Source of the DNA: Clostridia bacterium
GTDB taxonomy: Bacteria; Bacillota; Clostridia; Oscillospirales; CAG-272
Assembly (NCBI GenBank): GCA_017407835.1
Contig: JAFQVV010000006.1
Location: 1-64,000, forward strand
Length of the DNA: 64,000 nt
Direction of reading: 5' to 3'
Shown here piece after piece: positions 25,661 to 32,687 of this stretch. Every line of letters starts with the position of its first letter. Positions within the stretch are counted from its first letter, which is position 1. The translations under genes and the position numbers were made by a program. Under the pieces are notes generated by a model. That model saw only the letters and a list, made by a program, of their open reading frames with translations. It was not told the origin of the DNA and did not search any database.

Positions 25661-25700
25661 GAAAGAGGTGCCTTTTGACAAAGGCACCTCTTTCGGTTTG
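25661..25700 (+). terminator. intrinsic terminator of MFS gene
   Basis: Twelve-base perfect stem GAAAGAGGTGCC / GGCACCTCTTTC followed by GGTTTG. Confidence 0.7.
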
Positions 25701-25865
25701 TCCTTTGTTGGGGAAATATTCCATCCCCGCCTGCGAAATGCAATCGTAGAGCCGCAAGGCCTATTTCGGGAGGGCACAACCCGTCTTTAATTTGCCGCCA
25801 ACTGTGCGTGCCGTGCCCATACTCCCATCCCGCGAAAACTTTCCCAAAATTTTTTCAAAAAACCC

Positions 25866-25894
25866 TTGACAAAGCGGACGGGCTGTGCTATAAT
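25866..25894 (+). promoter_or_regulatory. sigma-A promoter for rplJ-rplL
   Basis: Perfect TTGACA (25866-25871), 17-base spacer, TATAAT (25889-25894). Confidence 0.85.
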
Positions 25895-25901
25895 AGCCCT
25901 G

Positions 25902-26050
25902 TTAATCCTAAGACAGCAGGTTCCCGTAAAAGCGGCGACGCTTTCCTGCCGAGGTGCGACCCCTTTTCATGACAAATATCATGTGTGGTCTTTCCTCGGA
26001 GGCGGTGTGCCGTCACGGGAGAAAGATTTTTTTATGCTCATTTTCACAAT
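25902..26050 (+). promoter_or_regulatory. ribosomal protein L10 leader RNA
   Basis: The leader between the promoter and rplJ has the layout of the L10 autoregulatory leader: AGACAGCAGGTTCCCGT near the 5' side, GCGGCGACGCT hairpin, CCTGCCGAGG, and the distal CCTCGGAGGCGGTGTGCCGTC followed by CACGGGAG that can pair with the 5' CCCGT. In Firmicutes the L10(L12)4 complex binds this RNA and represses the operon. Boundaries are approximate. Confidence 0.8.
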
Positions 26051-26064
26051 CGGGAGGTGAAATC

Positions 26065-26592
26065 ATGCCCAGCAAAGCTATACTCGAACAAAAGCAGAAG
26101 GCCGTTGCAGAACTGGCGGAGAAGATGAAGAATGCCGCATCCGGCGTCCTCGTTAACTACCAGGGTATCACGGTCGAAGACGACACCAAGATGCGTGCAG
26201 CACTCCGTGCAGCAGGCGTTGAGTACATGGTTGTTAAGAACACCCTGACCGGTCGTGCATGCGACGAAGTTGGTTTCGGCGATATGAAGCAGTACCTCAG
26301 CGGTATGACTGCTATCGCAATCAGCAACGAAGATCCCATCGCACCCGCAAAGGTACTCAAGAAGTACGCAGAGAAGGTTGAGTCCTTCAAGATTCTGTCC
26401 GGCTTCCTCGACGGCGCGGTTGTCGATGAGAAGACGGTCAACGAATTGGCTGACATTCCGTCCAAGGAAGTGCTCATCGCCAAGATGCTTGGAAGCCTGC
26501 AGTCCTCTCTCTACGGACTCGCATATGTACTCCAGGCAAAGATCGACAAAGAAAACGGCGGCGCAGAAGAGGCCGCTCCCGCAGAGGCGTAA
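26065..26592 (+). CDS. rplJ: 50S ribosomal protein L10
   Basis: 175-residue base of the ribosomal stalk, which anchors L7/L12 dimers to the large subunit. MPSKAILEQKQKAVAELAEKM with the SGVLVNYQGITV and YMVVKNTL segments is typical. The start at 26065 has GGGAGGTGA upstream; the frame stays open upstream into the leader but that part is non-coding. First gene of the rplJ-rplL unit. Confidence 0.97.
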   Translation: MPSKAILEQKQKAVAELAEKMKNAASGVLVNYQGITVEDDTKMRAALRAAGVEYMVVKNTLTGRACDEVGFGDMKQYLSGMTAIAISNEDPIAPAKVLKKYAEKVESFKILSGFLDGAVVDEKTVNELADIPSKEVLIAKMLGSLQSSLYGLAYVLQAKIDKENGGAEEAAPAEA

Positions 26593-26667
26593 GCCCTGCC
26601 TGCCGATACACATCGGTTCATTTCGCCCACAAGGGCATCATTACGTTTTACACAGGAGGATATTATC

Positions 26668-27045
26668 ATGGCTACTGAAAAGACCACTGCTATCCTTGAC
26701 CAGATCAAGGAACTTACCATTCTTGAGCTCTCCGACCTCGTGAAGGCTCTCGAGGAGGAGTTCGGCGTATCTGCCGCTCCCGTTGCTGCTGTCGCTGTTG
26801 GCGGCGCTGCTCCCGCTGCTGCCGCTGAGGAAAAGACCGAGTTCGACGTCATCCTCGCAAACTTCGGCGCAAAGAAGCTCGACGTTATCAAGGTTGTCCG
26901 CGAGATCACCGGTCTCGGCCTCAAGGACGCAAAGGACCTGGTCGAGGGTGCTCCGAAGCCTGTCAAGGAAGGCGCTTCCAAGGAAGAGGCAGAGGACATC
27001 AAGAAGAAGCTGGAAGAGGCCGGCGCTTCTGTCGAGCTGAAGTAA
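26668..27045 (+). CDS. rplL: 50S ribosomal protein L7/L12
   Basis: 125-residue stalk protein that recruits translation GTPases. It has the N-terminal dimerisation helix, the Ala/Val/Gly-rich hinge (residues about 35-52) and the conserved C-terminal domain [21 protein letters not shown] through [28 protein letters not shown] ribosome binding site. Followed by a strong terminator. Confidence 0.98.
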   Translation: MATEKTTAILDQIKELTILELSDLVKALEEEFGVSAAPVAAVAVGGAAPAAAAEEKTEFDVILANFGAKKLDVIKVVREITGLGLKDAKDLVEGAPKPVKEGASKEEAEDIKKKLEEAGASVELK

Positions 27046-27097
27046 TTCGCTTCCCAGACGCTATTTACCGATTAAAGTCTGTCTTTCGGGTCAATAA

Positions 27098-27131
27098 TAA
27101 AAGCAGCCGAAACGGCTGCTTTTATTTTTTA
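27098..27131 (+). terminator. intrinsic terminator of rplJ-rplL
   Basis: TAAAAGCAGCCG / CGGCTGCTTTTA perfect stem with loop AAA followed by TTTTTT. Confidence 0.9.
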
Positions 27132-27178
27132 CCAATAAAGATATTTTCAAAACCTCCATTTTTTCAGCACCGGTATCT

Positions 27179-27207
27179 TGACATTATTATCAAAACGTGT
27201 TAAAATA
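27179..27207 (+). promoter_or_regulatory. sigma-A promoter for SGNH hydrolase
   Basis: TTGACA (27179-27184), 17-base spacer, TAAAAT (27202-27207). Confidence 0.72.
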
Positions 27208-27245
27208 GTTTTGAAAACTATTTGTAATAGCAAAGGGTGACATGT

Positions 27246-27932
27246 ATGGCAGCAAAAAGGAAAAAGGTGATTATATGGGGCGACTCGGTGACAAAAGGTG
27301 TAATATACGACGAAACACGCCGGCGTTACACGCTGGCACCGCAGACAGCTGTATCCATTGCGGCCGCTGCACTGGAGCTGGACGTGATCAATCGGTCACG
27401 GATGGGGGCGACGGTACAGGAAGGCGAGAGCATGATGTACCGAGATCTCGAGCGCGGTCTCACCGCAGATATGGCGATCATCGAATATGGCGGCAACGAC
27501 TGTGATTTCAATTGGCAGGCAATCAGTGAAGCGCCGGAGCGCGAACATTTGCCCAAAACACCCGCACCGCTCTTCGAGGAAAAGCTTCGCAGCATGATCG
27601 GGGCACTCTCCTCCCGGGGAATCAAGCCTATTCTTGTGACCTTGCCCCCCATCGTTGCAGAACGATATTTCTCCTTCATCGCACAGAGAGGGCTTGATTC
27701 CAACAATATTTTACGCTGGCTTGGCGATAAAAATCACATCTATCGCTATCACGAACGCTACTCTTCCCTCATCACACGAATCGCACACGATTGCGGATGC
27801 CATCTGCTCGATCTGCGCGCCGATTTTTTGGCCCTCTGGAACTCAGCGCATCTCTTCTGTCCCGACGGCATCCATCCGAATGCAGAGGGGCAGTGCTTTA
27901 TGGGAGAGTCAATCATTCGCGCCATTGGATGA
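27246..27932 (+). CDS. SGNH/GDSL-family hydrolase
   Basis: 228-residue cytosolic hydrolase of the SGNH fold. Block I is IIWGDSVTKG with the nucleophile Ser, block III is YGGNDCDF with the oxyanion Asn, and block V is CPDGIHPNAEGQ with the catalytic Asp and His. Members are esterases or acylhydrolases with varied substrates. No signal peptide. The start at 27246 (MAAKRKK) has AAGGG at 8 bases; an upstream GTG adds three residues. Single-gene unit with its own promoter. Confidence 0.87.
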   Translation: MAAKRKKVIIWGDSVTKGVIYDETRRRYTLAPQTAVSIAAAALELDVINRSRMGATVQEGESMMYRDLERGLTADMAIIEYGGNDCDFNWQAISEAPEREHLPKTPAPLFEEKLRSMIGALSSRGIKPILVTLPPIVAERYFSFIAQRGLDSNNILRWLGDKNHIYRYHERYSSLITRIAHDCGCHLLDLRADFLALWNSAHLFCPDGIHPNAEGQCFMGESIIRAIG

Positions 27933-28009
27933 TTTTTGTTTATTTTCAACAAATTGAAGTCTGCAAATTATGCACTTAACCAAAATTTCGCACATCAATT
28001 GAAAAAGTG

Positions 28010-28038
28010 TTGACAAATCGATCACTGTCTGTTATACT
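28010..28038 (+). promoter_or_regulatory. sigma-A promoter for the tandem mini-ORF RNA
   Basis: TTGACA (28010-28015), 17-base spacer, TATACT (28033-28038). It shows that the short-ORF region downstream is transcribed on its own. Confidence 0.78.
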
Positions 28039-28109
28039 GAAATCGGAAAGCAGGAAGGCATCAAAGGGATGCACCCAAAGGCTTCCGTACGAAAGGAGAA
28101 GGCACACCG

Positions 28110-28127
28110 ATGGGCCATCACAACTGA
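28110..28127 (+). CDS. possible leader peptide MGHHN
   Basis: Five-codon frame after GAAAGGAG at 11-12 bases in repeat unit 1. His-rich. Whether it is translated is unproven; the repeated Shine-Dalgarno block is the only support. Confidence 0.3.
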   Translation: MGHHN

Positions 28128-28198
28128 CTAAACACGTTCCGTTGACATAGATGGAAGACGTACCGCCACATGATTGCGCGAAAGGAGAAGGCACGCCA

Positions 28199-28216
28199 AT
28201 GGGCCACGACGAGTAA
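28199..28216 (+). CDS. possible leader peptide MGHDE
   Basis: Five-codon frame in repeat unit 2. It shares the first three residues MGH with the unit 1 frame and has the same spacing from GAAAGGAG. Confidence 0.3.
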   Translation: MGHDE

Positions 28217-28290
28217 GACGAATCATCGATCGCCTCATCGCCTACCCCGATGGAAGTTCCACCCGCTGTGCGAAAGGAGAAGGCACGCCA

Positions 28291-28317
28291 ATGTACCGGT
28301 TCATTGTTCGGCTATGA
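28291..28317 (+). CDS. possible leader peptide MYRFIVRL
   Basis: Eight-codon frame in repeat unit 3, unlike the other two after the ATG. Its end overlaps a CGGCTA/TAGCCG hairpin (28309-28323) that is followed by a T-run at 28336. Confidence 0.28.
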   Translation: MYRFIVRL

Positions 28318-28372
28318 TAGCCGATAAGCCAGTTGTTTTTTCACAGAAACTTTCACTTACCTCCTTAACATA

Positions 28373-28413
28373 TTTGTGGGGGCTGTTGCAAATGCAACAG
28401 CCCCCACAAAAAA
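28373..28413 (+). terminator. strong intrinsic terminator
   Basis: Seventeen-base perfect stem TTTGTGGGGGCTGTTGC / GCAACAGCCCCCACAAA with a 4-base loop followed by A/T-rich sequence; it ends the mini-ORF transcript. Confidence 0.8.
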
Positions 28414-28526
28414 TCTCCAACAAGACCGCTTTTTTGAACTTCCGTAGGAATTTGATGCAAGATTTGATGGTTTTAGAACTTGCAAGGTCTCAAATATCGG
28501 TGGTCATACCGCCAAATCAAACTCGA

Positions 28527-28563
28527 CGGGGTGTCGCGCTCATTTGCACGACACCCCCTTTTT
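28527..28563 (+). terminator. second terminator hairpin before arsR
   Basis: CGGGGTGTCG / CGACACCCC stem with loop cgctcatttgca followed by TTTTT. Same loop type as the terminators at 22964 and 48442. The 110 bases between it and the preceding terminator hold nothing recognisable. Confidence 0.65.
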
Positions 28564-28585
28564 CATGTATTTTTTCATTTTTCTC

Positions 28586-28614
28586 TTGACACAAAAGCAA
28601 TTTCATGATATCAT
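28586..28614 (+). promoter_or_regulatory. sigma-A promoter for metal-efflux operon
   Basis: TTGACA (28586-28591), 17-base spacer, TATCAT (28609-28614). Confidence 0.75.
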
Positions 28615-28637
28615 ATGAACAAATGAACATATGAAAG
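28609..28637 (+). promoter_or_regulatory. probable ArsR/SmtB operator
   Basis: ATATGAACA at 28614 and the related TGAACATATGAA that follows give repeated half-sites around and just after the -10 element, directly before the arsR-type gene. SmtB/CadC/CzrA regulators bind imperfect TGAAC...-type repeats at this position. Confidence 0.55.
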
Positions 28638-28646
28638 GTTAAAAAC

Positions 28647-29006
28647 ATGAAAGAAAATACATGTCCCACAGACACCTATCTTTGCCTGACTCCCGAACGT
28701 GTGGCAGATATTCTGGATGAAATGCCCCCCGATGAGCAGCTTTACGATCTCGCCGAACTTTTCAAAATTTTCGGCGATTCCACGCGGATTCGCATTCTGT
28801 ATGCACTCTTTGAGGCGGAGATGTGCGTGGGTGATATCGCACAGCTGCTCGGACTTTCACAAACTGCCGTTTCCCATCAGCTGCGCGTACTGAAAATCAA
28901 CAAGTTGGTCAAAGGGCGAAAGGAAGGCAAAATTGTCTTTTACGCCCTCGCCGATGAGCATGTCCGCCGTATCATCGATCAGGGCATGGAACATATCGCC
29001 GAATAA
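28647..29006 (+). CDS. ArsR/SmtB-family metal-sensing repressor
   Basis: 119-residue winged-helix repressor. The recognition region is CVGDIAQLLGLSQTAVSHQLR. The last helix has Asp103-x-His105-x10-His116-x2-Glu119, the alpha-5 metal site of zinc sensors such as SmtB and CzrA. The Cys-x-Cys of the alpha-3 cadmium/lead site of CadC is incomplete (only Cys60), so zinc or cobalt sensing is more likely. It opens the operon with the HMA chaperone and the P-type ATPase and presumably represses its own promoter. Confidence 0.9.
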   Translation: MKENTCPTDTYLCLTPERVADILDEMPPDEQLYDLAELFKIFGDSTRIRILYALFEAEMCVGDIAQLLGLSQTAVSHQLRVLKINKLVKGRKEGKIVFYALADEHVRRIIDQGMEHIAE

Positions 29007-29026
29007 CCGAGATAAGGAGTTACATC

Positions 29027-29245
29027 ATGAAAAAAGTGTTCAAGATGCGTGACCTTGACTGTGCCAACTGTGCACGCAAAATGGAGGATGCCATCCGCCG
29101 CATCGACGGCGTTGCCGATGTACAGATCAATTTTCTTTTGCAGAAGATGGTCTTGACGGCCGATGATACACACTTCGATGAGATTGTGGAGCAGGCAGCC
29201 CGGGTTTGCCGCAAAATAGAGCGGCATTGCGTTATCCTCCGCTGA
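29027..29245 (+). CDS. stand-alone heavy-metal-associated (HMA) domain protein
   Basis: 72-residue ferredoxin-like HMA domain with the metal-binding pair Cys12-Ala-Asn-Cys15 (DCANCARKME). It is the size of a copper-chaperone or of the N-terminal domain of metal ATPases. The downstream ATPase lacks this domain, so here the two exist as separate proteins, 13 bases apart with good ribosome binding sites. It likely hands the metal to the pump. Confidence 0.9.
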   Translation: MKKVFKMRDLDCANCARKMEDAIRRIDGVADVQINFLLQKMVLTADDTHFDEIVEQAARVCRKIERHCVILR

Positions 29246-29258
29246 AAGGAGGCACGCT

Positions 29259-31130
29259 ATGACCGGCAAGCAAAAGCGTACTTCGGCGAGAATTCTTCTC
29301 TCTGCTATCCTCTTCGGCACAGCCATCATCCTGCCCCTGCAGGGCAATGCACGGTTGATTGTGTTTATTCTCCCCTACCTCATCATCGGCGCAGACGTGC
29401 TTTGGCACGCGCTGTCCGGGATAGCCCATGCCCAAATTTTCGATGAAAATTTTCTCATGGCCCTTGCTACCATCGGTGCGCTCTGCATCGGCGAATATCC
29501 CGAAGCGGTCGCCGTCATGCTTTTTTATCAAGTCGGCGAATTTTTTCAGGATTATGCTGTGAACCGCTCCCGTCAATCAATCGCCGCACTGATGGATATT
29601 TGCCCCGACAGCGCAAATTTGGAGAAAGACGGTGAACTGTTCTCTGTTTTACCCGATGCGGTCAATGTCGGGGATATTATCGTTGTCAAGCCGGGTGAGC
29701 GGATTCCTCTGGATGGCAGTATTGTCACAGGCAGCTCTTCGCTCAATACTGCGGCACTGACAGGGGAACCGCTTCCCCGCCCCGTCTCGGCAGGTGACGA
29801 GGTGTTCAGCGGCTCGATCAACGAAACCGGCTTGCTACGCATACAGGTCAGCCGACCGTTCGCCGATTCGACCGTCTCGCGCATTCTGGAGCTGGTCGAA
29901 AACGCCTCGGCAAACAAAGCAAAAGCCGAGCATTTCATCACACGTTTTGCACGCTGGTACACCCCCTGTGTCGTTGGTGCCGCCCTTCTGGTTGCGCTCA
30001 TCCCCCCCCTCTGTTTGCGGGGGGATTGGCAGAAATGGCTCTATCAGGCACTGACCTTTTTGGTTGTTTCCTGCCCCTGCGCGCTGGTCATCTCGATCCC
30101 GCTCAGCTTTTTCGGCGGAATCGGGGGCGCGTCACGGCGAGGGATTCTCGTCAAGGGGGGCAATTATCTCGAAGCCTTGGCAGATGCCGAGACGGTGGTA
30201 TTTGACAAAACCGGAACGCTGACCTCGGGTAACTTTCGTGTCACTGAAATTTGCCCCCTCCTGGACATTACCGCGCGTGATCTGCTCACCTATGCAGCGC
30301 TTGCTGAAATTTATTCCGACCACCCCATTGCCCGCTCGCTGCGCGATGCGGCGGGTGAGCTTGACCGTACACGCGTTGACACTGTGCATGAAGAGGCGGG
30401 ACTGGGTGTTCGGGCAATGGTAGACGGTACTCCCGTTGCGGCGGGCAGCCGACAGCTGATGGATGCCCTCTGCCTTACCGTTGATTCTTTCTCTGAAAAC
30501 GGAAGCACTGCCGTACATGTTGCCATTGACAACCAATACGCGGGATATATCATCATCGCCGATGAACCCAAACCCCATACCGCAGACACAATCGCCGCCC
30601 TGCGCAGGCTGGGTATTCGCCGAACCGTCATGCTGACCGGGGATCGCCCCGCGCGCGCGGCGCAAATCGCGGCATCGCTGGGATTGGATGACTACCGCGC
30701 CGAGCTTTTGCCTCACGATAAGGTTGCCTGTATCGAATCATTGCTCACCGAGCAAACAGGCGGGCGGCTGATTTTTGTCGGAGATGGGATCAACGATGCC
30801 CCTGCCCTCTCGCGCGCCGATATCGGCATTGCCATGGGCGGACTGGGGACAGATGCCGCCATTGAAGCCGCCGATCTGGTCATCATGGATGACAGCATCG
30901 CCAAGGTTGCCGAAGCCATTGCCATCGCTCGCCGCACAAGACGGATCGTTCGGCAAAACATCATTTTTGCCCTGTCGGTTAAGGGACTTGTGCTGCTGGC
31001 GGGATTGGTCGGAGCAGCGAATATGTGGTTTGCGGTCTTTGCCGATGTGGGTGTCGCCCTGCTTGCCGTGGTGAACGCCATGCGCTGCCTGCATACCGGC
31101 CATCCCGCATCGGTCGAGCAGAAATCTTAA
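29259..31130 (+). CDS. heavy-metal P-type ATPase (CadA/ZntA type)
   Basis: 623-residue P1B-type efflux pump. The membrane metal site is CPC at residues 272-274 in SCPCALVISIPLSF, the phosphorylated Asp is D316 in DKTGTLTSG, the HP motif is SDHPIARSL, and the hinge is GDGINDAPALSRADIGIAMGG. The pattern fits the zinc/cadmium/lead subgroup. No N-terminal HMA domain; that function is on the preceding gene. Start at 29259 with AAAGGAGG. The operon likely protects against excess zinc or cadmium. Confidence 0.94.
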   Translation: MTGKQKRTSARILLSAILFGTAIILPLQGNARLIVFILPYLIIGADVLWHALSGIAHAQIFDENFLMALATIGALCIGEYPEAVAVMLFYQVGEFFQDYAVNRSRQSIAALMDICPDSANLEKDGELFSVLPDAVNVGDIIVVKPGERIPLDGSIVTGSSSLNTAALTGEPLPRPVSAGDEVFSGSINETGLLRIQVSRPFADSTVSRILELVENASANKAKAEHFITRFARWYTPCVVGAALLVALIPPLCLRGDWQKWLYQALTFLVVSCPCALVISIPLSFFGGIGGASRRGILVKGGNYLEALADAETVVFDKTGTLTSGNFRVTEICPLLDITARDLLTYAALAEIYSDHPIARSLRDAAGELDRTRVDTVHEEAGLGVRAMVDGTPVAAGSRQLMDALCLTVDSFSENGSTAVHVAIDNQYAGYIIIADEPKPHTADTIAALRRLGIRRTVMLTGDRPARAAQIAASLGLDDYRAELLPHDKVACIESLLTEQTGGRLIFVGDGINDAPALSRADIGIAMGGLGTDAAIEAADLVIMDDSIAKVAEAIAIARRTRRIVRQNIIFALSVKGLVLLAGLVGAANMWFAVFADVGVALLAVVNAMRCLHTGHPASVEQKS

Positions 31131-31169
31131 CGCACAAACCATCTGCCACTGCATCCTGCAAATCGTCAA

Positions 31170-31575
31170 TGAACACCACTCACCGACCGTGTCGTGATCA
31201 ACCCCTTCAGCGGCAGGCTAAATGAATATGTGTACAAAACCTACAGCAACAAATACCGTCAGCACGTCTTTTACCCCATTAGCCATCTCGACGGCGGAAT
31301 GACGATTGATCCCTATTCCTACGCCTACTGCGCCTGTATGTTCAAAACTTGGTTCAGCGAGGTCAACATCGCCGCAAAAGCAGAATTTGATGCCATGGCA
31401 GAAAAAGGCGTACAGCCTTGGGCAGGTGCTGACATCCGCGACGAGCACGGTGGCGATCTTGTCTTTGATACGAGTCCTGTTCTCATCACCTGCGACAATC
31501 TCCAGTTATCCTCGATTTTCTGCGTCCAAAAGGCTATCATCAATCTCCCCTATCCCACCCAAAGGAGGCCTACAC
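31170..31575 (+). pseudogene. possible decayed or unusual gene
   Basis: The frame starting near GTG 31194 reads protein-like for about 110 residues (INPFSGRLNEYVYKTYSN, then FYPISHLDGGMTIDPYSYAY and DIRDEHGGDLVFDTSPVLIT), with aromatic and Tyr-rich content unlike random shadows. It has no ribosome binding site, starts after an in-frame TGA at 31170, and runs without a stop into the next gene's start region. It may be a gene remnant that lost its ends, or a frameshifted gene. No family recognised. Confidence 0.3.
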
Positions 31576-31986
31576 ATGACAAAATATCCGATCACCGACA
31601 CAGACCGAATCCTGATTGCAGAAGGACTGGAAGTATTAGCCCAAAATTTTGATGACGGCACATACAACCATACGGTTGGCTGTGCCCTGCTGTGCAAAAA
31701 CGGAAAGATCTACCGGGGCGTCAACTGCGACGGCATTCACGGTGCCTGCGCCGAATACATCACAATGGGCATGGCCATATCGAACGGCGAGCACGAATTT
31801 GACACAATTGTAGCGGTTCATGAAAAGCATCTCAACGCGGTCATTCCGCCCTGCGGGAACTGCCGGCAAATGCTGTTTGAATATTGTCCCGATATCAAGG
31901 TGATTGTCAACGATGAACAGGGAAATTTGATCAAGGTCACAGCAAGAGATTTGCTCCCCTTTGCATGGGAACCTGTAAAATGCTGA
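31576..31986 (+). CDS. cytidine deaminase-like protein (blasticidin S deaminase-like)
   Basis: 136-residue zinc-dependent deaminase-fold enzyme. The zinc motifs are HGACAE, where the usual His of the HAE motif is Cys, and PCGNCRQ. A Cys-Ala-Glu first motif with PCGxCRQ is characteristic of blasticidin S deaminase-like and some cytidine deaminases. It may act on cytidine or on a related nucleoside. ATG at 31576 after AAAGGAGGCC. It closes the metal-operon strand but has no evident link to it. Confidence 0.85.
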   Translation: MTKYPITDTDRILIAEGLEVLAQNFDDGTYNHTVGCALLCKNGKIYRGVNCDGIHGACAEYITMGMAISNGEHEFDTIVAVHEKHLNAVIPPCGNCRQMLFEYCPDIKVIVNDEQGNLIKVTARDLLPFAWEPVKC

Positions 31987-31995
31987 AAATGCTGA

Positions 31996-32050
31996 GAATG
32001 CCGAGGGTGCTGCGCAAATTGCACTGCACCCTCGGCATTCTTCGTTTGGT
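31996..32050. terminator. hairpin between convergent genes
   Basis: Fifteen-base perfect stem GAATGCCGAGGGTGC / GCACCCTCGGCATTC with loop tgcgcaaattgcact; on the plus strand it is followed by TTCGTTTGGTTTT. Confidence 0.65.
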
Positions 32051-32060
32051 TTTGCGTTGT

Positions 32061-32687
32061 TTATTTGTCACCGGGCAGCCGATAGGTAAAGTGATCGATG
32101 CGGGTGATGCCCATCTTGCGCAAACGCTCTGCCGTGGCATCGGTATCGCTCTCGCCGTTATAGCCGGGGATCAGCGGTACCCGAGCCACGATTCTGTCCT
32201 CGCCCGCCTGCGACAAAAGCCATGCAAGATTGTCCCAGGCAAGGTCTGCATCCCGCCCTGTGTAGGCAACATAGCGGGCGGGATCTCCCTCCTTGACGTC
32301 CACATAGAAGCAGTCAGCGGCCTGTACGGCCAGCTCCACCGCACGGCGAGGAACGGAAAGGCAGGTTTCCACGTTGATCTTCCATTCGTGCCCACAGACA
32401 GCCCGGAAAGCGGGGAAAAAATCGGCGTAGAGCAAGGGTTCCCCTCCCCCGAAAGTTACACCGCCCCCGGTGGCGCGGAAATAGAGATCGTCCCGCTTCA
32501 GCACCCGCCACAGCTCTTCGGGGGTGTAGTCCCTGGTGGCAGTCCCCTGCCGCCAGGACTGAGGATTGAGACAGTAACGGCAGCGCAGGGGACAGCCGTA
32601 GCCGCAGACCAGAGTGGTCACCCCTTCCCCGTCGCTGGCCATCCGCAGGCGGGAAACCCCAAAGGCGCGAAAGATGGGAGCACTCAT
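32061..32687 (-). CDS. radical SAM activase-like protein (PFL/NRD-activating family)
   Basis: 208-residue radical SAM protein with a CPLRCRYC (Cx3Cx2C) iron-sulfur motif near residue 32, GGGEPL and a YVDVKEGDP segment typical of glycyl-radical-activating enzymes. These generate a 5'-deoxyadenosyl radical. No glycyl radical enzyme gene is adjacent. Its start overlaps the stop of the upstream Cys-rich gene by 4 bases (ATGA), so the two are translationally coupled and likely work together. Confidence 0.88.
   Translation of the reverse strand: MSAPIFRAFGVSRLRMASDGEGVTTLVCGYGCPLRCRYCLNPQSWRQGTATRDYTPEELWRVLKRDDLYFRATGGGVTFGGGEPLLYADFFPAFRAVCGHEWKINVETCLSVPRRAVELAVQAADCFYVDVKEGDPARYVAYTGRDADLAWDNLAWLLSQAGEDRIVARVPLIPGYNGESDTDATAERLRKMGITRIDHFTYRLPGDK

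Larger units (their letters stand above)
28045..28413 (+). ncRNA. transcript with three tandem RBS/mini-ORF units
   Basis: From a consensus promoter to a strong terminator there is no normal gene. Instead a block CGAAAGGAGAAGGCAC followed by (a/g)CC(g/a)ATG appears three times, at 28090, 28179 and 28271 (spacing 89 and 92 bases). The ATGs at 28110, 28199 and 28291 open tiny frames: MGHHN-stop, MGHDE-stop and MYRFIVRL-stop. Units 2 and 3 also share GATGGAAG upstream (28150, 28249). The 5' part folds as GGAAG...CTTCC enclosing GCATC/GATGC (28053-28086). The function is unknown. Confidence 0.6.

Noticed and set aside
28170..28589. 139-codon frame covering the mini-ORF region and two terminators
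   Set aside because: It reads through a 17-base terminator stem and has no protein-like composition; the repeated RBS blocks are in other frames.
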